From contig CP136065.1 in the NCBI GenBank assembly GCA_032622095.1, positions 52,697,949 to 52,761,948 of the forward strand: 64,000 bases of DNA, read 5' to 3'. The notes beneath the pieces are model-generated. The model searched no databases. It was not told where the DNA came from and saw nothing but the letters and a program-made list of their open reading frames with translations. A program made the position numbers and the translations under genes. This document shows, piece by piece, positions 11,986 through 23,210 of this stretch. This DNA comes from Siphonodentalium dalli. Its lineage: Eukaryota; Mollusca; Scaphopoda; Gadilida; Siphonodentaliidae. Within the stretch, counting starts at the first letter, position 1; each line of letters begins with the position of its first letter.

Positions 11986-12568
11986 GGGTTCACTCCATAC
12001 TGATCCGTTATTTAATATGACTATATGGGTGAGAATCATGACATTTATGTTTTATCAGCATGCGCGACTGACGGAACCTTTAGTGCCTATCGAACATGAC
12101 TGAATGATGAAACTGTTGCCGTAAAAATTAGATCTCGTCGCGAAATGTATTTTTTTTAGTTCTGCCGTTAACCCATTGGTTTAAACATATTTTATTTGCT
12201 CAATGCATAATTTAAACATATACGAGGGGAAAAGGGATGGGATGACAAGTGCTGTCACTTACAATAAAATCCTCTCCCCATTGTCAAAACACTGAATATA
12301 AACAAATCAAACGGTGACAAGAGCTGACAAGAGAAGGAACTATGTTATAACAATATAGCTGTAAGCCTATATGTACAAGTAATGACAACTAACAGTAGAA
12401 TTGATGGATTGTTTCATACGTTATGTATGAGAGCAGGCAGAGTGATACAAAAACGCAATAGAGAGACTGAAATTAAGCAAACGGTAGATAGGTAGGGTGA
12501 GAGATGGTTAGAAATATGGAGGGAGAGAGATAAAAATGAAAGAGCAACTGTATAAAGTGCGTCAGAAC

Positions 12569-12584
12569 GAGAGAGAGAGAGAGA

Positions 12585-12628
<44 letters not shown>

Positions 12629-12669
12629 GGGGGAGAGAGATAGAAGAGAGAGAGAGCGAGAGAGATGGA

Positions 12670-12701
<32 letters not shown>

Positions 12702-12735
12702 GGAGCGAGACAGTCAGACAGAAAAAGAGAGACCG
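12569..12735 (+). repeat. (GA)n microsatellite, interrupted
   Basis: Long GA runs broken by GGG, GCGA and ATAGAAGA. It lies about 130 bp before the 2A-bearing LINE insertion. Open frames on the opposite strand here are low-complexity artefacts. Confidence 0.95.
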
Positions 12736-12976
12736 GCGGAGGAATGGAGAGACCGGTGGGGGAATGGGGAGAGATAAAGGTATTGCCACCGACATATTGT
12801 TAACCCATTGAATACCGACCAAAACAGATGAGAAGCGGGCAGGCCCACGAAACGCTGATATGTGTCTCTGTGTGAAACAATCAAAAACATGCTTGTTTTA
12901 TATCATGTTACGCTGACGTGGACTGGATCTTATAACTGCCTTAACATTGACACTGTTGGTTTTCATTTTCTTCCCG

Positions 12977-15900
12977 ATGGAACAATTCTGCACTCTCAAA
13001 AATATCTTGGCAGGCAAGAAACTATCTAATTCTCCAAATTCCGATGATAAAAAGACGAAGTTGAACACTAAATTTGCGATGTCACACACAACTGTATTCC
13101 TCTTCACATGCGTGACATTTCTAACAGTATTAGCGGTATCTTTAGCAAAGGCTCTTTTGATCCTGGCAGGAGACGTGGAGACTAACCCAGGCCCCTCAAC
13201 CGAACAACACAATCACTCGGTACTTGTACTGAATACACAGAGTATCAGAAATAAAGTAGATATACTTGCAGCCGAAACATCAAGTGGGGAATACGACATA
13301 TGTCTATTAACCGAATCATGGCTCGATCATTCTATCCCGGATTCAGAAATCCATCTTCCTGGCTACCATGATCCTGCCCGCAAAGACAGGATAGATGGCA
13401 GAACAGGAGGGGGTGTGTGTATTTACGTTCGTGACACTATACCATTCAAAATATGCGATGAACTTGACAGTGACGAAGTAGAAAATATCTGGATAGAGGT
13501 TACAATTAACACAAAACGTTGTCGTGTAGGATGTTTTTATCGCCCTCCCAACTCCCCCGCAAGCCTGTGGACAAAAATTAATGATAACATTTCTCTTGCG
13601 CGCGATAGCGACCTGGATGTCATAATAGGTGGAGATTTCAATGAAAACTATGTACGCAACGGTAATGGTAAAATAAACGGCATATGTAGCGAACGAGGTC
13701 TGACCCAACTGGTCACTGATAAAACGCATTTTACTGAAAATTCCTCATCCATTCTCGACTTGCTCATGACTAGCAACCCTGACCTTGTTGATTCCCCTTG
13801 TGTTCTTGGCAACATATTCGACAACACAATTAGGTATCACTGTCCGGTCGTTGCTCAGATAAAACTTTTGAAAAATAAATCGGCTACAACTCTCACTAGA
13901 CGTATCTGGAATTATAATCTGGCTGATTTCGATACCATGAACGAAGACTTCTTGAGCTGGAACTATGATGATAATATACCATTTGAACTTTCAGCTCATG
14001 CAGATAACCTGACAGCAAAAATTCAAAAGGTATGCAGTGACAATATCCCCAATAAGATAGTTCTTATCCGGAAAGGTAGTCCCCAATGGCTTACGTGTAA
14101 TGTACGGAAACTGATGAGGCAACGAAATCGATTACATAAGATAGCTAAAAGGAAAAACACACCACAAACATGGGCAAACTTCAGATCTAAACGTAATGAA
14201 ACTACATCGGCTATTAGAAAAAGCAAACGTGATTATGACACCAAGAATGAGAACACATTGAATAGCCCATCACATGACCAGTCTTCCTGGTGGAAAACCC
14301 TCCAAAAAATAGTATTTGCTACCAGTGATAGATCAATACCCCCCTTGAACACCAACGGCGACTTCCTGATCTCACCAACTGAAAAAGCAAATGCTTTCAA
14401 TTCGTATTTTTGTAAAATTTCATCAGTTGATGACATCGGGAAACGCCTACCAGTCATTGAACCGGATAACTCCATATCCACATTAAGCGATATAAAAATC
14501 ACAGCCCCTGACATTTACAAAGCGTTAAAAAGTCTTAAAATATCTAAGTCAAGTGGGCCCGACGGAATAAGTCCGAGCGTTTTGAAAAGCTGTGCCTCTT
14601 CGCTCTGTGAACCTCTTGAATTCTATTTTAGAACATTTACCGAAAACAATTACTACCCACACCAGTGGAAGCGTTCACATGTTACACCTATATTTAAGAG
14701 TGGTGATCCCGGTCTTATATCAAATTACCGACCAATTTCTCTACTAAGCTGCGTCTCAAAGGTCTACGAAAAATGTATTTATAAATATCTATGGGAATTT
14801 CTTGATGAAAACAAACTCCTATCATTTTATCAAGCTGGTTTCATGCGCAACGATTCAACAGTTTTTCAACTTACCGAAATATATGACAATATATGTCGAT
14901 CATTAGACGACGGAAAAGAGGTCCGGTGTATATTCTGTGACATAAGTAAAGCATTCGATAAAGTCTGGCACCGTGGCCTCTTGAACAAACTGACAAAAAT
15001 TGGTATAAGAGGAAACTTGTATAACTTGATGAAATCGTATCTAGAATGTAGACAACAACAGGTTGTCATAGACGGCACACGTTCGGAACTACAAGATGTA
15101 ACAGCAGGTGTGCCGCAAGGCTCAGTATTAGGCCCACTTCTGTTTTTAATTTATATTAATGATATAACCGAAAATATACGGTGCAACATTCGTCTATTTG
15201 CTGATGACACTTCTCTATTTCTTACTATCGAAGACCCCACCATGGCCGCAAAACTAATCAACGATGACCTCGAAACTCTCATGTGTTGGGCATCAGAATG
15301 GCTTGTAAAATTCAATCCCCTGAAAACGGAATCTCTCTTAATCTCAAGGAAAGAAACACCAGTATATCATCCACATTTGACCATGGGAACCGCGACAATT
15401 GTTGAGGTTGACAGCCATAAACATCTGGGACTTACTTTCGACAACATGGGCTCTTGGGGTATCCACATCAGATCTATGCTTGACAAAGCATGGAGTCGAG
15501 TAAATCTAGTACGTAAACACAGATACAAGCTAAGCAGAGTAACGCTTGAAAAAATACATTATACATTTATCCGACCAATACTGGAATATGCCTCCCCTGT
15601 TTGGGATAACTGCCCTGATTATCTTAGTGATGACATTGAAAAGGTTCAGTATGAAATGGCCCGAATAGTAACAGGTGCAACCATCAGTACGAGTAACGCG
15701 TGCCTTTTGTCAGAGACTGGCTGGGAACTCCTCTCTTCACGCCATAGAAAACACAAGCTATGCCAATTTTTTAAAATGATACGAGGAACTGCTCCATCAA
15801 TTTTAAGAAATTATGTACGACCAATTCAGGCAAATAATTCCAGATATAACTTAAGATTTGAACATATAAGACTACCCTCGAATATTAATTATGACTATTA

Positions 15901-16351
15901 TATGGATTCTTTCTTACCATCTGCAATTACCGAATGGAACAAACTGACAGAAACTACAAAGAGCAGCAGTACAATCGAAGACTTCAAAAAGGAACTGAAC
16001 AGTGACAATATACGTCCACCTGCCTATTTTTATCATAGTAAATGTCGTAAATCTCATATCCTCCATACCCGGTTAAGATTGAACTGCAGCCACCTAAGTG
16101 GTGACCTGACAGATAACCATGTAAAAATTTCCCCCTTCTGTCTATGTGGGGAATTTGAGACAACTTACCACTATCTCTTTGAATGTACATTTTATCAAGA
16201 GCCCAGAAGAGAACTATATGACTCCCTACCAAATGTTGCCCTACCTGAGAATACACTAATGCGGGGGTCAAGAGAGCTTAGTCTTCGCGAAAACAAACAA
16301 ATATTTAATGCAGTACAGACATATATTATGAGAACAAAAAGATTTCCATGA
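12977..16351 (+). CDS. LINE polyprotein: 2A, APE endonuclease, reverse transcriptase
   Basis: A 1124-residue protein that nicks DNA and reverse-transcribes its own RNA. I chose the ATG at 12977; the frame is open upstream only from a TTG at 12947. Residues about 36-60 are hydrophobic, followed by a 2A sequence with GDVETNPGP at 65-73, so translation should split between G72 and P73. The endonuclease follows (LLTESWLD with E113, FYRPP, GGDFN). The usual SDH catalytic triplet is RYH here, with Tyr287 in place of Asp, which may cripple nicking. RT motifs: SSGPDG, NYRPISLL, CDISKAFD (D655), GVPQGSVLGPLLF, FADDT (741-745). The C-terminus has a knuckle-like CLCG...H...C block (1055-1070). The domain order fits 2A-bearing CR1/L2-group LINEs; the exact clade is inference. 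Confidence 0.92.
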   Translation: MEQFCTLKNILAGKKLSNSPNSDDKKTKLNTKFAMSHTTVFLFTCVTFLTVLAVSLAKALLILAGDVETNPGPSTEQHNHSVLVLNTQSIRNKVDILAAETSSGEYDICLLTESWLDHSIPDSEIHLPGYHDPARKDRIDGRTGGGVCIYVRDTIPFKICDELDSDEVENIWIEVTINTKRCRVGCFYRPPNSPASLWTKINDNISLARDSDLDVIIGGDFNENYVRNGNGKINGICSERGLTQLVTDKTHFTENSSSILDLLMTSNPDLVDSPCVLGNIFDNTIRYHCPVVAQIKLLKNKSATTLTRRIWNYNLADFDTMNEDFLSWNYDDNIPFELSAHADNLTAKIQKVCSDNIPNKIVLIRKGSPQWLTCNVRKLMRQRNRLHKIAKRKNTPQTWANFRSKRNETTSAIRKSKRDYDTKNENTLNSPSHDQSSWWKTLQKIVFATSDRSIPPLNTNGDFLISPTEKANAFNSYFCKISSVDDIGKRLPVIEPDNSISTLSDIKITAPDIYKALKSLKISKSSGPDGISPSVLKSCASSLCEPLEFYFRTFTENNYYPHQWKRSHVTPIFKSGDPGLISNYRPISLLSCVSKVYEKCIYKYLWEFLDENKLLSFYQAGFMRNDSTVFQLTEIYDNICRSLDDGKEVRCIFCDISKAFDKVWHRGLLNKLTKIGIRGNLYNLMKSYLECRQQQVVIDGTRSELQDVTAGVPQGSVLGPLLFLIYINDITENIRCNIRLFADDTSLFLTIEDPTMAAKLINDDLETLMCWASEWLVKFNPLKTESLLISRKETPVYHPHLTMGTATIVEVDSHKHLGLTFDNMGSWGIHIRSMLDKAWSRVNLVRKHRYKLSRVTLEKIHYTFIRPILEYASPVWDNCPDYLSDDIEKVQYEMARIVTGATISTSNACLLSETGWELLSSRHRKHKLCQFFKMIRGTAPSILRNYVRPIQANNSRYNLRFEHIRLPSNINYDYYMDSFLPSAITEWNKLTETTKSSSTIEDFKKELNSDNIRPPAYFYHSKCRKSHILHTRLRLNCSHLSGDLTDNHVKISPFCLCGEFETTYHYLFECTFYQEPRRELYDSLPNVALPENTLMRGSRELSLRENKQIFNAVQTYIMRTKRFP
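13169..13195 (+). other. 2A-like ribosome-skipping motif
   Basis: Encodes GDVETNPGP, matching the D(V/I)ExNPGP consensus. Established behaviour is failure to form the Gly-Pro bond, releasing the upstream peptide. It directly follows a hydrophobic segment, so the short N-terminal product may act as a leader. Activity is inferred from the motif alone. Confidence 0.93.
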
Positions 16352-16676
16352 TCTGTATGGGTAACAAATTGCTTTTGATTCCGGCCGCGTTATGCGGCAG
16401 CACGATGTTCTCCATTATATATGTAGTACTAAATGTCTTCCGATAACGATTATTTTGTAAGTTACTTTACTTGTCACTATCCTGTATATACGTGAAATGA
16501 TTCTACGTGAAGAATACAGCGATATTCACAGTAAACCCCATTGAAATAGGAATTGGCCATTGCGATTGACCCCCTCCCATGGAGCCTGACGCATGCATAT
16601 TACTACGAGCATAATTTTCATCACGCAGCAACTAAATTATTGAAAACTCTGTCCCCTCTACTTTCTCACTCTCCCT

Positions 16677-16794
<118 letters not shown>

Positions 16795-17092
16795 CCTGCT
16801 ATCCCTAACACTATCTTCCCGCTGTGTCCATCCCAGCTTAAACTTAGTTACTTCTCCTTTAAAAAATATTATTTCTATTATTTCCAGTCTGATCGATACC
16901 CCTCCCTCACTTATTGGGGAAGGGGCATGTCGCCAAAGAGGAGAAGACTTCATATAAGCCCTCGGGCTTGTTGTCTGATCCTCATTTCCATACATTATCT
17001 CTTATATGTTGTATATTTATGTCATTTGTGTATTATGTGTATTATGTTTGGATTTGGAAATAAAAATATGTTTACACTAAACGCTGATATGT

Positions 17093-17929
17093 CCGGTTCA
17101 TGGTAGTACATTCCGTATTCCCACTGAATATCTGTCAGCGAGTCGTTTTCTGAGAAGGTATCTCTGTATATTCGTCCCTGAAAGCGTTCACATTTTATTT
17201 GACTCTCTCACTACATCTGATGGAACAGGATCGCTACAGTTCTTACCAATCATAACTGTCTTCTACTTTTTAAATAGACTGGAATCCTTCCGACAAAGAG
17301 CTTTTGAAATTGCGTAGTGTACGCGATATTGCCAATGAATGCATGGAAAGCACATTAATAGAGAACTTGAGTTGTTATGGGAATTGCAGAGACATACATT
17401 TGGAAGATTCTCGTCGGTTTTTAATGAGACTGATGCGATGTATGTATTGAACGTGATGTCCTGAACATTCCGGATAACGATTCAATACGCCTTGTAGTTA
17501 ATGTCTGTTCATCAGTATTCATAGCAAAATTGAACCCCCGACCTACAGAATTAGCACCGAAGAAGATCTAACGAAGCTATTGTAGCGCGGAGATGACTAC
17601 TCCGTCCGGATGGTCGCACAATCATCATGTCACACAACGCGGCGGAGCACGACAAAGTGTCTATTTCCACCCGCCGTTACTAAATAATGCACAGTAAGAT
17701 CTAATTTCCTATCTCATACATCCTGCCATATCGCCGTCTGAGATTACAATGCCTGCGACTGATTGATACGGATTCGTTCTCCTGTTGCATTCAGAGATTC
17801 AGCATAAAACTGTATATATGAATGCGTTTTTGCGAGTTGGATGAGAGTGAATACTGGGAATATAAGTCTCCGGATTGAAGATGCTCCATCCCATTCCACA
17901 CCAAATTAGTCAAAATTAATTAAAGGCAC
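17093..17929. other. No recognisable gene
   Basis: Mixed-composition non-coding sequence. No repeat or motif could be supported. Confidence 0.5.
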
Positions 17930-18453
17930 GGGCGGCGTTCGTTGCAGAAAGATTCATATTTGTTCAAGTCCCCATCAACAGAAGGAATATTAAAATAAAT
18001 ATAGTTTTGTTCATATGACAAACATAATCAGCGCGTAAATAGTATATTGTCATCAAGACGTACGATGGTGTGCGTAAACAAAAGCCTGCTCGTGTTACAT
18101 AAGTTGTGCTTCTGTTTACATAACACAGCACAATTCTATTGGTTAATCACACACAAATTATATAAACGCGCTTTATTATTTCCATATCAGGAAAACAGTA
18201 ACAAATAACGCTCTTTATGTTTACCATATCCGGATCTAAACAAAAGCCAGGTTCTGCATGTAACATTTTTTGCTTTTGTTTACATAACAAAGGAAAAAAA
18301 CATTTGACAATAACATACTGTTTATGCCATATTTCTGATTGGTATAAGAACAAGGTTTGTCTATATTTTACTTTTATTTCTGTTTATGGCGGTTTTTGAC
18401 GGAGGTGAATATTTTAACAGCATACCCACCACCAACGCCGCCCGTATCTTTAA
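17930..18453 (+). mobile_element. TTAA-flanked MITE, AGGCACGGGCGGCGTT family (copy 1)
   Basis: It starts TTAAAGGCACGGGCGGCGTT and ends AACGCCGCCCGTATCTTTAA, so it has TIRs and TTAA at both borders. A second copy of nearly the same length lies at 32960-33474 in the same orientation, with small indels and substitutions. Short frames inside are shared only because the DNA is. Probably piggyBac- or Kolobok-like. Confidence 0.8.
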
Positions 18454-18531
18454 GATGGCGCCAAGCAACTTTCCACTTTGACTGTTCTAGTCAACAACCT
18501 CGGTCCACATGGTAAGGCTGACTTACCTCAC

Positions 18532-18778
18532 TTAGTCCTTTCTATACTAGATGGATTCTCCCACTAAGTTATAAAAGTATGCATGTATAATTTATTGTCA
18601 ATATGTATGGACGTTCTGGATACAGAAGGCAGATTACATATAATAGAAAGTGCACTGAGAATTATCATATTGAGATAATAAGTTTAAAAAACGACCAATG
18701 ATGAACTTATATTATCTTAACATTTTATAAGGTAACTACTCATCAATGAGTACTAGTATTTAGTAAAGAAATGGTTAA
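18532..18778 (+). mobile_element. TTAA MITE, CTATACTARATGG family
   Basis: The left end is TTAGTCCTTTCTATACTAGATGG (first bases mutated from TTAACCC). The right end is CTAGTATTTAGTAAAGAAATGGTTAA. About 247 bp, no frame. Same family as 19893, 23045 and 33776. Confidence 0.6.
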
Positions 18779-18831
18779 TTTCACGAATTAATTAAGAATA
18801 CATATTGTTTAAACCAGAACAGACAATCATA

Positions 18832-19690
18832 ACAGTATCACCCACTAGTACCTACGATGCAGCACAAAGAGCTAGTGTGTACGAAAGAGACATTCAAAAT
18901 AGCATTATGCGAGGCGAACCAGAAGAAGCAGACATTACCATCATCACGAACATAACTAGTCTATACTAAACCACCATTAGACGCAACATCACCTTTACCC
19001 AACAGAAGGGCCCTGTGCCAATGCATTCTCTTATATATGCGAGTCGACCATAGGTCGCCTCGCATATATAAGAGAATGCATTGGCTTAACACATTAAAAA
19101 TTATAAAATTGTTAAAGAATGTAAGAAAAAATGGTAAAAAAGTGTTAAAAAAAGATTTTTTTTAGGCCAATGCATTCTCTTATATATGCGAGGCGACCTA
19201 TGGTCGACTCGCATATATAAGAGAATGCATTGGCACAGGGCTAACTGTAACTATCACAATGTGGTCAATGAGCCGGTTCCAATGATATCCATATTTGTAT
19301 GGTTCTATTGAGACAGACCGAAGATATTTTAGGCTGTTGAAGCTTTATTTGGCCGGTTTTGGCCGGTTTGTTGGGTAAAGGGTTAAAGTATTTGACATGC
19401 GAAAAAAAAACACATTAAAAACAGCATCATTAATAGAACTGGTATACAAGAAGCGGATATTCGAAGAAACATGGCTATACATAATGCAGTCAAAACAGCG
19501 TAACTTAGAGGACTAGTATATACGAAGCAGTCATTCGAAGCAGTATAGCTAAAAACTACACACAGAACAAACATTCGAAACAATATCATTTAATGAACTA
19601 GTTTATAAGCAGACATGCAAAAGTCTATACGAAGCCGACACCCAAATCAGATCCAATGAAAGTCATAAACGAAGCTAAGCAGACGTTCAT
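18832..19690 (+). repeat. Degenerate tandem repeat split by a MITE
   Basis: Units of roughly 60-70 bp share ACTAGTNTATACGAAGCAGACATTCGAA-like blocks (clear near 18880, 19430, 19510 and 19590). The 18990-19386 element interrupts them. Strongly diverged. Confidence 0.5.
18990..19386 (-). mobile_element. Double-hairpin MITE, TTTACCCAACA family
   Basis: The ends carry TTTACCCAACA and its reverse complement, with TTAA at 19383-19386 and a mutated TTAA on the left. The hairpins at 19017-19085 and 19166-19234 surround an AT-rich spacer. One flank is short and the other about 150 bp. The copy at 32259-32663 has the same asymmetric layout in the opposite orientation. Confidence 0.75.
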
Positions 19691-19892
19691 AGAAGCACTT
19701 TCATCAATGCCAGATTATTCGTCTCACATCTTCCTGACGGTGAGACGTCACCGGATGTCACGGACAGACTTCACAACAATGCCCATTGGCAAAACACGGA
19801 TGGGAACCAGACCAAGAAATTGATGTCTGAAAAATGCCGTCAGTTGCTCGCGACTGGAAGACAACCCTCCAAGCGACCTGTGATGTTCGTGA

Positions 19893-20374
19893 TTAACTTT
19901 TCTATCCATGATACTCATTGGCGAGACTAGTTCCCTTAGGAAATGTTCAGATGATAAGTTCAACAAACGACATCGAGATTAGTACAGTAATGTCCTAATT
20001 AATCGACTCCCTAACCACAGCAGAATTATGGGTAACTTTTAAGGATTTAGTCGGAAATATGGCTTGTTGCCATTAATCGGAAAGCTCTCCCCGGGTGCTT
20101 TCCGATGAATGGCAACAAGCCATATTTCCGACTAAATCCTGAAAAGTTACCCATAATTCTGCTGTGGTTAGGGAGTCGATTAATTAGGGCATTACTGTAT
20201 CTGAACATTTCTCAACCGAGAATATGAATTATTCTGCACGTGTAGTATATTTTGTATGTCTATCGTCTGATGTTTTAATCACATGCTGAATATCCCTCCA
20301 AATGAATACTAGAACATTCCAACGTATACTTTTATAACTGAGTGGGAGAATCCATTTCGTACCGAAAGGGTTAA
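19893..20374 (+). mobile_element. TTAA MITE carrying a nested palindrome
   Basis: It starts TTAACTTTTCTATCC and ends ACCGAAAGGGTTAA, with TTAA at both borders. A separate 217-bp palindrome (19983-20199) sits inside; without it the element is about 260 bp, like its relative at 18532. Confidence 0.65.
19983..20199. mobile_element. TA-flanked palindromic MITE
   Basis: Near-perfect arms of about 100 bp run inward from TACAGTAATG and CATTACTGTA and meet at a small loop around 20094. TA at both tips fits a Tc1/mariner-type target duplication. It interrupts a TTAA MITE, so it is the younger insertion. Confidence 0.8.
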
Positions 20375-20483
20375 CGTTAAGGAGGCACTGAGGTGACAAA
20401 TCGTTTACAGATATTTAAGTTTCTCACCGCTGGAATTAGGAAGACTTGATGCCGCTGATGTATAGTACACTGGACATCCTTTC

Positions 20484-20991
20484 TTTACCCTTTCGTGAGG
20501 GGAGCTGCGCTGGCGCAACATTAAAGACCATGTGCCAATGTATTCTCTTATATACGCGAGTCGACCATATGTCGACTCGCATATATAAGAGAATGTATTG
20601 GCCTATCAATTTTTTTTATAAATTTTTTTTTTAACAGTTTTTATAATTTTTTAAATAATTGTTTCTTACACACTACGACAATGTTTATCATTTTCTTATA
20701 TTCTTTAACAATTTTATAATATTTAAAAAAAAATTCTTACATTCTTTAACAATTTTTCTAATTTTTTATTACATTCTTTTATCAATTTTTATAATTTGTT
20801 CCTACATTCTTTAACAAATTTTATCATTTTTTATCATTATTTCTTACAATCTTTAACAATTATAAAACATAGTATAGAATTAGTTAGGCCATTGCATTCT
20901 CTTACATGTTCGAGGCGACCTATGGTCGACTCGCATATATAAGAGAATGCATTGGCACAGCGTTTTTGGCAAACAATCAGGAAAGGGTTAA
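20484..20991. mobile_element. Double-hairpin TTAA MITE, CCCTTTCNTGA family
   Basis: The left end is TTTACCCTTTCGTGAGG (one base off TTAA). The right end is the reverse complement of TTAACCCTTTCCTGATTG. Hairpins lie at 20534-20602 and 20888-20956. The long spacer repeats TTCTTACATTCTTTAACAAT-like units. Related termini occur at 28194. Confidence 0.7.
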
Positions 20992-21034
20992 TTGTAGCCA
21001 ATGTTTGATTTCTTGGTTTTCAGAAAAACTCAAC

Positions 21035-21430
21035 TGACAAACTACAGAGCTTTTTTATTTCTGCTGCTAGGTTGACCTCTAGCACAAGGAAATTCGACCC
21101 CATAACACATGTATTATACATGACATCCACTGGCTGCCGATTCGAGAAAGGATAAGTGTTGTTATTTATTTATGTTTAGAACAAGTACGGAACGGCCCCG
21201 CAATACATAACTGATGAATTGATTGAACATAGGCCACAAACAGAGTTGAGTTCTGCTAATTGGAACTTATTTGATGTGACTTTCATGATAATCCAGTCTA
21301 TATCAGACCGCCCGACGACTCACACACACTGTGGAATGCACTGCCGATATGTTTGAAGGTAGAAGTTTCTGGTGAAATTTCAAGCGGAAGCTCAAAACTT
21401 ATTTATTCGTGGAACATTTTGGTGCAGAAA
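21035..21430 (+). pseudogene. LINE reverse-transcriptase C-terminal fragment
   Basis: Across shifting frames the sequence encodes remnants typical of the C-terminal part of CR1/L2/Jockey-group LINEs: HITPVLYMTSTGCRF at 21100 (normally LHWLPI), YGTAPQYITDELIEHRPQ, and a final KAEVS...FKRKLKTYLF-like ending. Several indels and stops destroy it. Confidence 0.65.
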
Positions 21431-21604
21431 TGGCAAAGCAGAATTAAAATAAGTATCCTTTTATTACACGTTTTATTTCATAAAATTTATTTTTAATCGG
21501 AATATTTTTAGACAATGTACGCAAATAATATTAGTACATAGTGGTAATTATCATCTGATCTTCAACATACAGCACTTTATGACATACTTCACGGAAAATA
21601 ATTT

Positions 21605-22342
21605 ATTTCGACAACAATCTCGACAACAGCCTTTTTCAATATATCCAAGGCGTTCAAGAGAGTAATGCACAGGGGGCTGCTATATAAATTGGAACAATAT
21701 GGAATCTCTGGAAATCTCTTAGATTGGCTAAAAGATTATCTGTTCAATCGCAAACAGAGGGTCTTAGTGAACAACTCCTCAAATTTTGAAGTTATCCCAG
21801 CAGGAGTCCCTCAAGGCTCGATTATTGGCCCTTTCTTATTTTTATTTTATATAAACGACCTCCCTGATCACATCATTGCAACCACAAGAATGTACGCGGA
21901 CGATGAGTGCCTTATGACTACCCACTATGACATTGATATCCTAACCAAGAATATGAACGAAGACTGGGCAAATAAATGGCTAGTGAAATTCACTAGCCAT
22001 TTATTTGCCCAGTCTTCGTTCATATTCTTGGTTAGGATAACGAAAACTAGGGCAATTTCCTTTTCCCTTACAAATAACAACGTGACCCCGAATTTAAAAT
22101 TCGAACAAGAAGATGTATTATTGTTTGACGAAGTAGGATGGCCAAGACTTGAAACTCGACGAGAACTCCACGAGTTGCACACCATGTTTCAAATAATAAA
22201 TAACCAAGTCCCCAATTACCTCAAGCTCATTTTGCCACCCGTTCCTGACAAGTTGCCAGTAATCGATATGATATGCGCAAACCTGACAAATTCCATTCTT
22301 ACCGTCCCATTCAGGACATTTCAGAAACTCTTATTTACCTAA
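21605..22342 (+). pseudogene. LINE reverse-transcriptase fragment with an internal palindrome
   Basis: The frame begins before the ATG at 21665 with FFNISKAFKRV, an RT motif A in which the catalytic Asp is Asn. It continues HRGLLYKLEQYGI, VPQGSIIGPFLF and YADDE (motif C intact). At WANKWLVKF the expected N-P-S/K linker is replaced by an inverted copy of the preceding 51 bp. The frame resumes at KTRAISFSLTNNN, then jumps about 150 residues to a VGWPRLETRRELHELHTMF segment. It is a rearranged, inactive CR1/Jockey-group piece. Confidence 0.75.
21937..22039. repeat. Perfect 103-bp palindrome (51+1+51)
   Basis: The left arm TATCCTAACCAAG...GCTAGTGAA is followed by one A and the exact reverse complement. 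All 51 pairs match. It lies within the LINE RT fragment, so the second arm is a copy of coding sequence. Confidence 0.97.
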
Positions 22343-23044
22343 ATGTACGTAATCTTGGAATAAATTACCAAAACCTATCACAAATGTAAGTACTGTACCT
22401 GAATTTAAGATGAATTTGAAATTAATTGACCCACCCCCGAATCCTCCCCAATTCTTTACTAATGGTCCAAGAAAACTGAGCATCTTACACTGCAGAATTA
22501 CGACTGTATTGAACTCGAATCAGATATGCACAACAATTTTATCTCCGATACCCCTGATTGCATATGGGCATACGAAGTCCAAGATGCCTTTCATTATTTC
22601 TTTGAGTGGCGACAAGATTGCAACCCACCAATTTATAATATCTAACATCGCCTCCATACTCACATGAATATCATCAGAATCGAATCGACACAATGAATTC
22701 TTTTCCATTTTGTTCATTCATACATTTCATCAACGAAACGATTTAATAAGGCCATCTCTTCAGAAAATATTGCCAGATCAGAAATAGCGTTAGTTAAGGG
22801 ATGGATAATACTCTATTATAATCCATAGCTCAGAATTAGGTGACATGCTTTTGAACAGAACAAATATGTCTCAAAACTAAAGAAAATCAAACTGTAACTG
22901 AATGAACACAAACATAAAGCAAACATCGCTATATAATACACTCACTGGTTTATTGGTTTAAATAAATATTTCACATTGATAGAGAACATGGACTTTCATT
23001 AGAAAACCAGGAAGTGTGGTTTTGAAGAAAGTGTCAAAAATTGC
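22343..23044. other. No recognisable gene
   Basis: Non-coding. Short frames show no motif. Confidence 0.5.
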
Positions 23045-23210
23045 TTAACCCTATATGTACTAAAGCATCATTGATGAGCAGTTATCACATAGGAAATGTT
23101 CAGATAACAAGTTTAAACAATAGGTCGTTTTTTAAACTTATTATCGAAACATTTCCCTCAATAAACAGGCTCATTGTGCACTTTTATTACAGTCGTCTGC
23201 TTGTATCACA

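Noticed and set aside
12562-12822. Leu/Ser-rich frame on the minus strand
   Set aside because: Translation of (GA)n only. The same applies to the Arg/Glu frame over (CT)n at 16678-16995.
12898-16271. Minus-strand frames overlapping the 2A LINE
   Set aside because: Opposite-strand shadows of a strong plus-strand ORF with clear domains.
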